Part shown: positions 34,166 through 41,079 of the stretch, piece after piece | Layout: every line of letters begins with the position of its first letter | How positions within the stretch are numbered: the first letter of the stretch is position 1 | Position numbers and translations under genes: made by a program | Source: JAEUOS01 sp965279115 | Lineage (GTDB): Bacteria; Pseudomonadota; Gammaproteobacteria; Burkholderiales; JAEUOS01 | Length of the DNA: 64,000 nt | Direction: 5' to 3' | Assembly (NCBI GenBank): GCA_965279115.1 | Contig: OZ257137.1 | Span: 62,001 to 126,000, forward strand | The notes under the pieces: model-generated | Told to the model about the DNA's origin: nothing | Seen by the model: the letters and a program-made list of their open reading frames with translations, nothing else | Databases searched by the model: none

Positions 34166-34639
34166 CTACTTCTTCTGCGCTTCGTAGAACTTGACCAGCC
34201 GGATGACGTCCGACGCCTCGATGCGACCCAGCGGTCCGTCGCTGTAACTCGAACCAATCACCTTGGATTCGGCGTTGAGGATGAATTCTGACGGCTGGAT
34301 GATCTGCCGCCTCTCCTCCCACCACGAGCCCAGCAGTTCCGCCTGCGCCCTTGTTACGCCATATCCCAGCGGGAAGTTGATTTCCTCCGCGACGGGTTTT
34401 GACTTTTCTTCCGGGTCGACGCTCGCGGCGAAGACCTGCACACCCAGGGCGTCAAGTTCAGATTTGAGTTTGGCGAAACCGACCAACTGTCGGCGGCAGT
34501 ACGGTCACCAATGCCCCCGGTAGAACAGCACCACCCGGTACTTGGCATTCATGCCCTGCGGCAACTCCAGCGCCCCACCGCCCACCAGGGGAATGGTCAT
34601 GGCGGGGAACGCGGAACCGATATGCAGCTTCTCTGTCAT
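34166..34639 (-). CDS. Peroxiredoxin-like selenoprotein (in-frame TGA, UPYC centre)
   Basis: A 157-residue AhpC/TSA-like redoxin if TGA at 34507-34505 is read as selenocysteine (U45). Upstream the frame gives the family start HIGSAFPAMTIPLVGG and LFYRGHW. After the TGA the same frame continues PYCRRQLVGFAKLKSEL, the family continuation, and then VQVFAASVDPEEKSKPVAEEINFPLGYGV. Homologues have RGHWCPYC, so Sec replaces the first Cys, and C48 is the likely resolving residue. The frame continues to a TAG at 34166. ATG 34639 has GGA nine bases upstream. A SECIS-like hairpin begins 11 bases after the TGA. Expected role: reduction of hydroperoxides using thioredoxin or glutathione. Confidence 0.9.
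34479..34493 (-). promoter_or_regulatory. Candidate bacterial SECIS of the peroxiredoxin-like gene
   Basis: On the coding strand, CCGAC-AGTTG-GTCGG forms a perfect 5-bp stem with a five-base loop. It starts 11 bases after the TGA, so the loop is 16 bases from it. G is the second loop base, as in the bacterial SECIS consensus (small loop, G in the first two positions). Confidence 0.75.
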
Positions 34640-34658
34640 GCGAATCGTCCTTTTTTGG

Positions 34659-35213
34659 TCAACTGCGGCTCGCAGCGGTTGCTGCAAGGGGTGCGGCGTT
34701 CAGCGTTCGCATGAACACCTGCATGCTGTAGTGGAAGGCGATGAAGCCGCCCAGTTCCATGATCTGCGCTTCGCTCCAGTGGCGCTTGAGTTCATCGTAA
34801 AAGGCCGCATCGACCTTTTGCGCATCCAGGTACATCTGGTCCGAATAGCGCAAGGCGACTTTCCAGGCTTCCGGAAAGCGTGGATCGTCGTCGTAGTCAC
34901 CGCAACCTGCGTCAATCGTTTCCTCATCCAGTCCGGCCGCAAGCGCCTTCTTCGATCGCAAGCCGCCAAAGTAGCTGTCACCGGCAAAGCGCGCCAGCTG
35001 GATGCGGATGATCTCTTTCAAGCGATGGTCCACATTGCCCTGCCCGTGCGAGACGATCAGGGCGTTGAGCAGCACCTTGGCATAGGTCGGCACACGCGCG
35101 ACGATGCGGGTGAATAGCCCATCGGGTACGCCAAGTTCCTCGGCGCGCGCCATCAACGCCAGCAGATCAGGATCCGTGATCTGGGAAAGTTCGAGCGGTT
35201 CGATGTAGGGCAT
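34659..35213 (-). CDS. AhpD/CMD-like protein lacking both redox residues
   Basis: A 184-residue protein of the AhpD/carboxymuconolactone decarboxylase superfamily. It aligns over its full length with the neighbouring Sec-AhpD: LKEIIRIQLARFAGDSYFGGLRS here against LKEVIRVMLSRMAACSYUGNVRS there. The redox pair C-x-x-U is replaced by D-x-x-F. The surrounding helices and the DAAFYDELKRHWSEAQIMELGGFIAF block are kept, so the fold persists while peroxidase chemistry is lost. Its ATG overlaps the stop of the Sec-AhpD (TGATG), indicating translational coupling. It may be a structural subunit of a hetero-oligomer (inference). Confidence 0.85.
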   Translation of the reverse strand: MPYIEPLELSQITDPDLLALMARAEELGVPDGLFTRIVARVPTYAKVLLNALIVSHGQGNVDHRLKEIIRIQLARFAGDSYFGGLRSKKALAAGLDEETIDAGCGDYDDDPRFPEAWKVALRYSDQMYLDAQKVDAAFYDELKRHWSEAQIMELGGFIAFHYSMQVFMRTLNAAPLAATAASRS

Positions 35214-35830
35214 CAGGCGGCCCTGTCCTTGAGCGATACCGGCGCCGCGCCGTAAAGGCGCTCGGATTCCTCCTGGCTGACCAACCGGCCATCCGGTGAG
35301 AACATCGGGTAGAACTTGAGCGTGCCGAAAAACGTGTGGTAGCCGATGTTGAACCCGATGAAGGTGCCGAGTTCGACGATTTCTTCCTCGCTGTAAAACC
35401 TGCGCAACTGGTCGTAAAAGGCCGCGTCTACCGCTTCATGGTCGGTGGCCATCAGTTCGCAGTAGCGCAGCGCCAGCTTATCCGCAGGGGAGAAGCGCGT
35501 GCTCGTCGCGTAGCTTTCGATACCTTCGTCGAGCAGTTCCTCGGTCAGGCCGTTCCGCTTCGCCGAAGCGGATCTGACGTTACCTCAGTAACTGCACGCG
35601 GCCATGCGCGAGAGCATGACACGAATGACTTCCTTCAAGGTATGGCTGATGCGCCCGGTGTTGAAGCAGGTGCTCCAGGCCACGAACATGGCCTCTGCCA
35701 GGTCCGGGTTGTGCCCCATCATGGCGTGGAAGGCCGGGTCGGGCGCGCGATGCTCGAGGCATTGCTCGATCAAGGGCTTGAGCTTGGTCTTTTTCAGCTC
35801 GTTGATGTCGAGCATGGTGATGTTGGGCAT
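35213..35830 (-). CDS. AhpD-like selenoprotein (in-frame TGA, CSYU centre)
   Basis: A 205-residue protein if TGA at 35587-35585 is read as Sec (U82). Upstream: MPNITMLDINELKK, then TLKEVIRVMLSRMAACSY. Downstream, the same frame continues GNVRSASAKRNGLTEELLDEG and the AhpD-family block DAAFYDQLRRFYSEEEIVELGTFIGF. The C79-x-x-U82 centre replaces the CxxC of AhpD. AhpD-like selenoproteins with CxxU have been described in marine metagenome surveys. AhpD proteins regenerate peroxiredoxins, so the downstream Sec-peroxiredoxin is a natural partner. ATG 35830 has AAGGA upstream. A hairpin starts 13 bases after the TGA. Its stop overlaps the ATG of the redox-dead paralogue. Confidence 0.9.
35555..35571 (-). 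promoter_or_regulatory. Candidate bacterial SECIS of the AhpD-like gene
   Basis: On the coding strand, CCGCTTC-GGC-GAAGCGG is a perfect 7-bp stem with a three-base loop starting with G, beginning 13 bases after the TGA (loop at 20). An outer helix GTCAG/CTGAC may extend it. This is the strongest of the three hairpins. Confidence 0.8.
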
Positions 35831-35860
35831 GTCGTTCTCGCTGGTCCTTTTCGTTTCAAG

Positions 35861-36190
35861 TCACATGTGCGACTCGATGGCTTTTTTCAGCACCTGCTTG
35901 CGGTCGATGCCGGTTCGTGTCTCCACCACAGCACCGTTTCTGAAAAACAGCAGTGTCGGCAGGCCGCGCACGCCAAAACGTTCGACCAGGCCCGGGTTCT
36001 CGTCCGCATTCACCTGGCCGATCACCACCTGCGGCGGCAACTCAACGGAGATCTCCCGCAACAGGCGTGTCATCTGCCGACAGGGGATGCAGGTGGTCGA
36101 CCAGAAATCGACCACAAAAACGCCCTGGCCGGCCAGTACTTCCGCATCGAAGTTGGCATCGTCAAACACGGGAAACGTGGCGTCGCTCAT
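35861..36190 (-). CDS. Thioredoxin (CIPC) within the selenoprotein operon
   Basis: A 109-residue thioredoxin. Active site C34-I-P-C37 in FVVDFWSTTCIPCRQM; cis-Pro in RGLPTLLFFRNG (about 74). CIPC rather than CGPC is a variant of the active site. The start ATG 36190 (MSDATFPVF) is used rather than the ATG at 36205. It sits between the GrdB-like and AhpD-like selenoprotein genes, so it is the obvious electron donor for one or more of the Sec centres, fed by thioredoxin reductase encoded elsewhere. Confidence 0.9.
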   Translation of the reverse strand: MSDATFPVFDDANFDAEVLAGQGVFVVDFWSTTCIPCRQMTRLLREISVELPPQVVIGQVNADENPGLVERFGVRGLPTLLFFRNGAVVETRTGIDRKQVLKKAIESHM

Positions 36191-36227
36191 GGCGTTCCAG
36201 TACACACGATGGATGCTCCCCTGTCAA

Positions 36228-37469
36228 TCAAAGTCCGGCGCGTGCCTTGAGCGCGGCCACTACCGTGCGCGGCACCAGGCTCAGGGTGGCCAATCCCTTC
36301 ATGGTCGGATCGGCACTTTGCCCAGCCATATCGCGCAAGGCCAGAAAAGTCTCTCCCGCGGCAGTCTCCATCCAGAACCAGTTGGCGATGTCGGTCGGCG
36401 TATGGCGCCCCGGCTGCACGGCCTTGGCCTCATAGTAAAAGGCTTTCAGTTCGTCGGTGGCGAGCTTGATCGCCGCGGCGGAGCTGAGGCCCTCCTTGAA
36501 GCTTGCCCGCGGCGAATCTCCCAGCCATGACCCCAGAAACCCGGCGAGCTCCGCCGGCGCAAGCCCCGTCACGCCCAGTGTGGTGCGCGCGCGATGTCGA
36601 GTAGCCACCTCGTGCCACGCCTGCAACTGCGAGATCTCGTCGGCCAAGCGCTCGGCCAGCGAACCTTCGGATCGTGCGCGCGGAAAACTGATCGGGCAAT
36701 TGAGGCCCTCCGGTTCGGCACCCAGGTCCTCATAGGGCGCGTCTTCGGGAAAGTCCTCGATCAACGGACCGTCGTCGCGTTCCAGCAGGCTCAGCGCGGC
36801 AACCACAACCTTGCGCTGGAACTGCGGATCGTTCGGCACACCAACCGGCCGGCCCAGCATGAACGGCACCCACAACGCGCGCGGCGGATCGAGCGCAACC
36901 GTATGCTCGCGAATCAGGCTGATCGAAACCGTCGCAATGCCCTCTTGTTCGAGGTAGTAGCCCAGTGCGCTCACGGCGCACGTGCAGAGCGGTCAAACAG
37001 GTGTGAGTAGCACCGCGTCTATTTGGTCCTCCCTGAGCATGCGCGCCAGTTCGCGCGCCTTGGGTTCATAGCGTGTCGATGGCGCGATGGCGCCCATGAA
37101 CGAGTAGTGAAAAGCGGCGAGTGAGCCGATCACCTTGTCGCGCACCAGGTCGCGCAGGCGGTCGAGCGGAAACACGACGTTCCAGTCGGACTGGAAGCCG
37201 CTGCGGTCGAAATTCACCGACGCGTGGCTCATCACCAGGTCTGCCGCGCTCGCATCGCCCGGAATCACCCGATAGTCCATGCCGTTGCCGCCGGAGTCGA
37301 AGGCCCGGTCACTGCGCATGTGCAAGCCTGCGGTGGTGATCAGTGCAACCCGCCGCTGCGAGAGGGGCTTGCCCTTCACCCATGGGCGGCCGGTGAAACG
37401 TGTCAGGGTGGATACCCGGTTGAGGTGGTTGTCGCGTTCCCATTCGGGCAGATCGGCCAGTCTAACCAT
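36228..37469 (-). CDS. GrdB-like selenoprotein, glycine/sarcosine/betaine/D-proline reductase family (in-frame TGA)
   Basis: A 413-residue protein if TGA at 36995-36993 is read as Sec (U159). The 158 residues before it resemble selenoprotein B (ALITTAGLH, HASVNFDRSGFQSDWNVVFP, SFMGAIAPSTRYEPKARELA, DAVLLTPV). The frame then continues PLCTCAVSALGYYLEQEGIATVSIS, matching the U-x-x-C motif of clostridial GrdB (here U159-P-L-C162). Length is close to that of clostridial GrdB (about 437). AAGGAG precedes ATG 37469. GrdA, GrdC, GrdD and the pyruvoyl subunit are absent from the window, so the classical glycine reductase reaction is unlikely; a Sec-dependent reductive cleavage of an unknown substrate is the working idea. 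A SECIS-like hairpin starts 11 bases after the TGA. Confidence 0.9.
36965..36981 (-). promoter_or_regulatory. Candidate bacterial SECIS of the GrdB-like gene
   Basis: On the coding strand, GTGCGC-CGTGA-GCGCAC forms a perfect 6-bp stem with a five-base loop, G in the second position, starting 11 bases after the TGA (loop at 17). Confidence 0.8.
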
Positions 37470-37522
37470 GATGCTCCTTCAAAAAATGCTGATTCCTGCG
37501 TCGTACCGCCAGACAGTGTGCC

Positions 37523-38227
37523 TCAAGCAGCGCGGGCAATCGTAGCCGCGCTCTGCCCGAACAGCAAGCGCTTCGACTCCTCGCTGACCGTGGGTGCAGT
37601 ATTGATCTCGGCGGCGCGCGCATAGGCCGCCTTCACCGCCGGACGTTCGGCAATCGCATCGAACCAGCGCTTCAGGTTCGGGAACTTGTCCATGTCCTGA
37701 CCCTGCTTCTTGTGCGGAACCACCCACGGGTAGCTCGCCATGTCGGCGATCGAATATTCACCGGCGACATACTCGCGGTCTGCCAGGCGACGGTCGAGTA
37801 CCACATACAGGCGCGCCGTCTCGTTGACATAGCGATCGATCGCGTAGGGAAGTTTCTCAGGCGCGTATTGGCTGAAGTGATGGTTCTGTCCGGCCATGGG
37901 ACCGAGCCCGCCCATTTGCCAGAACAGCCACTGCAACACCTCGGCACGTCCGGCCAGATCAGACGGGATGAAGCGGCCGGTCTTCTCGGCCAGGTACAGC
38001 AGAATGGCCCCGGACTCGAACAGGCTCAGGGTCGCCGCGCCATTCGGAGGGGCCAGGTCCACCATGGCCGGAATGCGATTGTTGGGCGCGATCGCCAGGA
38101 ATTCCGGCTTGAACTGCTCGCCCTTGCTGATGTTCACCGGCGTTATCCGGTATGGCAGGCCGGCTTCCTCCAGGAAAATCGTGACCTTGTGGCCGTTGGG
38201 TGTGGTCCAGTAATACAGATCGATCAT
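37523..38227 (-). CDS. Glutathione S-transferase (YfcG/YghU-like)
   Basis: A 234-residue cytosolic GST. The N-terminal thioredoxin-like domain reads LYYWTTPNGHKVTIFLEEAGLPY, with TPNG at the position of the active-site loop in Nu-class (YfcG-type) GSTs that have disulfide-bond reductase activity. NNRIPAMVD carries the cis-Pro, and ESGAILLYLAE the glutathione gamma-Glu site. The C-terminal helical domain contains SIADMASYPWV. It is first in the operon, 53 bases upstream of the GrdB-like gene, and is divergent from a LysR gene 111 bases away. The Nu-class resemblance fits a role in glutathione-linked reduction alongside the selenoproteins. Confidence 0.93.
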   Translation of the reverse strand: MIDLYYWTTPNGHKVTIFLEEAGLPYRITPVNISKGEQFKPEFLAIAPNNRIPAMVDLAPPNGAATLSLFESGAILLYLAEKTGRFIPSDLAGRAEVLQWLFWQMGGLGPMAGQNHHFSQYAPEKLPYAIDRYVNETARLYVVLDRRLADREYVAGEYSIADMASYPWVVPHKKQGQDMDKFPNLKRWFDAIAERPAVKAAYARAAEINTAPTVSEESKRLLFGQSAATIARAA

Positions 38228-38308
38228 GATGGGTCCGGCGCAATGTGACATACCGAGTGTGCAGGTTCGCGCCTTCTTTCACTAGCCTGCGAATTGGCCT
38301 AACATCCA

Positions 38309-38331
38309 TTCCCACATGGAATATATGGGAA
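38309..38331. promoter_or_regulatory. LysR-type operator candidate, TTCCCA-N11-TGGGAA
   Basis: A 6-bp perfect inverted repeat separated by 11 bases, in the interval between the GST gene and the lysR gene, ending eight bases before the lysR ATG. Symmetrical T-N11-A boxes of this kind are typical of autoregulated LysR proteins. It is the only clear palindrome in the 111-base gap. It could control the selenoprotein operon and lysR together. Confidence 0.6.
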
Positions 38332-38338
38332 CGAATCA

Positions 38339-39271
38339 ATGGACCGGCTGCAGGCAATGCACACCTTCGTACGGGTGGTTGAAGCAGGCAGCTTCTCTGC
38401 CGTGGCACGGGAACAGAACAGCACCCAGAGCGCGGTCAGCAAGCAAGTGGCCGCGCTGGAGCGCGAACTGGGCGCAAAACTGCTCAGCCGCACCACTCGC
38501 TCCCTTGCATTGACGGACGACGGAGAGCGCTACTTCGAGAACGTGCGTCGCCTGGTGGCCGAAGTGGCCGAGGCGGAAAGCGAACTGCGGCGCGGCGAAC
38601 AGCAGCTGAAAGGCTGGATTCGCGTCGCTGCATCGGTAGGCTATGGCCGGCGCGTGCTCATGCCGCTGGTGACAACCTTCCTGGCGGCGCACCCGGACGT
38701 GAAGATCGACCTGAAGCTCAACGACGGCTTCATCGATCTGGTGGAACAAGGCATTGACGTGGCGGTGCGGGTGGGCGACCTAGCCGATAGCAGCCTGGTG
38801 GCGCGCCGTATCGCCACCACCCGACGCGCGCTGCTGGCAAGCCGGCGCTACCTCAAAAAACTGCCCAGGGGACTCAAGGCGCCGCGCGAGCCGCTGGATC
38901 TTCTTCAACACAATTGCGTGGTCTATACCGAACTCGCCACGGGCAACGAATGGAACTTCACCGCCACCGAGACTGCGAATGCGCCAGCAGGCACGAAACA
39001 GCAGGTGCGCGCCCAGGGCAACCTGCAGACCAACAGCTCCGAGGTCATCCGTCTGGCGGTTCTGGCGGACATGGGCATCAGCTTCGGGCCGGTCTGGTTG
39101 TTTGACGAAGAAATCGACAGTGGCGAAGTCGTTGCACTTTTGCCGGAATGGACGGCGAAACCGATTCCGATCCATCTCGTGAGCCCCCTGCAGCGGCGCA
39201 ACACCGCCAAGGTCAAGGCTTTTGGTGACCATGTCACCGCCGGACTGACGAAGACTCCGCCAAGGCAGTAG
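38339..39271 (+). CDS. LysR family transcriptional regulator
   Basis: A 310-residue LysR protein, divergent from the GST/selenoprotein operon. The helix-turn-helix is MDRLQAMHTFVRVVEAGSFS with SAVSKQVAALERELGAKLLSR (about 1-55). The effector domain (90-300) includes GRRVLMPLVTTFLAAHPDVKIDL and a hinge. This is the CrgA/AaeR-like subgroup that often controls quinone- or electrophile-responsive genes. Likely targets are the divergent operon and perhaps the following CMD and EamA genes, because a second related palindrome lies downstream. Confidence 0.93.
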   Translation: MDRLQAMHTFVRVVEAGSFSAVAREQNSTQSAVSKQVAALERELGAKLLSRTTRSLALTDDGERYFENVRRLVAEVAEAESELRRGEQQLKGWIRVAASVGYGRRVLMPLVTTFLAAHPDVKIDLKLNDGFIDLVEQGIDVAVRVGDLADSSLVARRIATTRRALLASRRYLKKLPRGLKAPREPLDLLQHNCVVYTELATGNEWNFTATETANAPAGTKQQVRAQGNLQTNSSEVIRLAVLADMGISFGPVWLFDEEIDSGEVVALLPEWTAKPIPIHLVSPLQRRNTAKVKAFGDHVTAGLTKTPPRQ

Positions 39272-39334
39272 GCCGCGTACGCAAAATCAAGCCTGCTCCG
39301 CAGGCGTGGCGGATGAGTGCTCTGCACCCTAATT

Positions 39335-39351
39335 AATTCCTATAGGGAATT
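39335..39351. promoter_or_regulatory. Inverted repeat upstream of the CMD/EamA genes
   Basis: AATTCC-TATAG-GGAATT, a perfect 6-bp inverted repeat in an AT-rich patch between lysR and the CMD gene. Its TTCC/GGAA half-sites resemble those of the site at 38309-38331, so the LysR protein may bind here also, although the spacing differs. Confidence 0.45.
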
Positions 39352-39456
39352 TAAGTTAGGAACTTTTGACGTCTACCGGAGTTTATTGGCATCAATCATA
39401 TTGGCGGCACTGCTCAAACGAACAGTTGTGAACCCCAACCAGTGAAAGAAGCCATC

Positions 39457-39996
39457 ATGAAAACCATCTCCGTTCCAACCTACGAACAAGTCTCCCCCGC
39501 CAACCAGGCGCTATTCGACAACCTGAACAAGGCGTTGTCGTTCGTACCCAACCTGTACGCGACCTTCGCCCATTCGGAAACCGCACTCGGCACCTATCTC
39601 GCCCTGCAAAATGCCAGGAGCTCGCTTAATCAGAAGTCACGTGAGGTGATCAACCTGGTGGTAAGCCAGGTCAACGGCTGCGAGTACTGCCTGGCGGCGC
39701 ACACCGTAGTCGGCAAGATGGTCGGATTCGGCGACGCGCAGATTCTCGAAATCCGCAGCGGACGCGCGAGCTTCGATGCCAAGCTCGACGCCCTTGCGCA
39801 GCTGGTGCGCAGCATCGCCATGGAGCGCGGTCATTCCGACCCGGCGTTGCTGCAAGCATTCTTCGACGCCGGCTGGACCGAAGGCAACCTGGTCGATGCG
39901 ATCGTCGTCATCGGCGACAAAACCACCAGCAACTTCCTGCATTCGACCACCCGCATCCCGGTCGATTTCCCGCCCGCTCCCGCGTTGGCCGCATAA
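39457..39996 (+). CDS. Carboxymuconolactone decarboxylase family (AhpD-like) protein, CEYC centre
   Basis: A 179-residue AhpD-type protein. The redox and proton-relay motif is complete: E in SREVINLVVSQVNGCEYCLAAHTVVG, the CEYC pair (about 70-73) and the following His. Length and spacing match the peroxidase-related AhpD-like group that can act as an alkylhydroperoxidase with peroxiredoxin partners. ATG 39457 is used rather than the GTG at 39442 that lies in frame upstream. It is probably cotranscribed with the EamA gene 26 bases downstream. Confidence 0.93.
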   Translation: MKTISVPTYEQVSPANQALFDNLNKALSFVPNLYATFAHSETALGTYLALQNARSSLNQKSREVINLVVSQVNGCEYCLAAHTVVGKMVGFGDAQILEIRSGRASFDAKLDALAQLVRSIAMERGHSDPALLQAFFDAGWTEGNLVDAIVVIGDKTTSNFLHSTTRIPVDFPPAPALAA

Positions 39997-40022
39997 GCCG
40001 CAGATCTTCGAAAGGAAACGCC

Positions 40023-40991
40023 ATGACCCAGGCACTCGCTCTTGGCGCGCCGCCAGCCCCGCTCGACACGCGCCTGCTGAAAGGCCTGGCAGTCGGCCTT
40101 CTCGCCGCGAGCATCGGCGCCCTGTACACCGTGTTCGCGCGCTGGGGCATCACCCATGGCATGAATTCGTCGGACATGACCTTCCTGCGCTTTGGGGTGG
40201 CAGGTATCGCGACCCTGCCGGTGCTGGCGCTTGCCTTGAAGCGCAACCCTATCGCATTTCTGGCGCGCTGGCGCGCGTGGCTCGCCGTTTCCCTGCTTGC
40301 CGGTCCCCTTTTCGGCCTCTTGATGTTCACCGCCCTGCAATGGGCACCTGCCAGCCATGCGGCGGTTTTTCCATTCACGGCAATGAGCGTGATGGGCATG
40401 CTGATGGCTGCCTGGTTCGCGGGCGACCGGCTGACCGGCCGCAAGATCGCCGGTATCGCGGTGGTCATCGTAGGCCTGGTGATTCTCTCCGGGCTAGATC
40501 TGGCAAGCCTCGGGGGCCAAAGCCTAAAGGGCGACCTGCTGTTCATTGCCGCAGGCACGCTGTGGGCGGGATTCGGCATCGTCATGCGCAGGCAAAAGCT
40601 CGACCCGTTGCTGGCGACCGCGGTAATCTCGTTCGCCGCGCTCGTCACCTATGTGCCAGCCTACCTGCTGCTGATCGGACCCGGGCGGCTCATCGCCGCT
40701 GCGCCGACGGTGGTATGGATCGAAGCGGTGGTACAAGGCCTGGTTGCGGGTTCAGGCACGCTGTACACCTACTCGAAAATGGTCGCGCTGCTCGGACCGG
40801 GACGCGCCGCGATTTTCCCCGCGCTGGCTCCGGGACTGGCAGCACTGCTGGCATGGCCGGTACTGGACCATGTACCCACCGCGCTCGAGACCACTGGCCT
40901 GCTCATTGCAATGGCCGGACTGCTCATCGCGATTACTACCCGCGCCGCAGCTACGGCTCGGCGAGTCCTCCCGCGCCGAGCCGGGAACTGA
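40023..40991 (+). CDS. EamA/DMT family permease
   Basis: A 322-residue inner-membrane protein with two EamA repeats, giving ten predicted helices (for example GLLAASIGALYTVFARWGIT and KGDLLFIAAGTLWAGFGIVM). DMT-superfamily members export metabolites such as amino acids or their derivatives. It follows the CMD gene by 26 bases, so it is likely to be controlled with it. Substrate cannot be inferred. Confidence 0.9.
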   Translation: MTQALALGAPPAPLDTRLLKGLAVGLLAASIGALYTVFARWGITHGMNSSDMTFLRFGVAGIATLPVLALALKRNPIAFLARWRAWLAVSLLAGPLFGLLMFTALQWAPASHAAVFPFTAMSVMGMLMAAWFAGDRLTGRKIAGIAVVIVGLVILSGLDLASLGGQSLKGDLLFIAAGTLWAGFGIVMRRQKLDPLLATAVISFAALVTYVPAYLLLIGPGRLIAAAPTVVWIEAVVQGLVAGSGTLYTYSKMVALLGPGRAAIFPALAPGLAALLAWPVLDHVPTALETTGLLIAMAGLLIAITTRAAATARRVLPRRAGN

Positions 40992-41079
40992 TATCGCCAG
41001 TCGAGTGCGGCGCGTCATCCGGATATAGCCGAGCCTGATGCCAGGCCGGTTCCATTGACTTGCACCAGAGGAGCATGCG

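Noticed and set aside
34505..34507. TGA as a true stop giving a 44-residue peptide and a separate downstream gene from an internal ATG
   Set aside because: Family sequence continues in the same frame on both sides (RGHW then PYCRRQLVGF), no ribosome binding site precedes the internal start, and a SECIS-like hairpin follows. Selenocysteine is the simpler reading.
35585..35587. Frameshift or sequencing error at the AhpD-like TGA
   Set aside because: The frame does not shift; only one codon differs, exactly at the second residue of the CxxC motif, and two other TGA codons in the operon show the same pattern.
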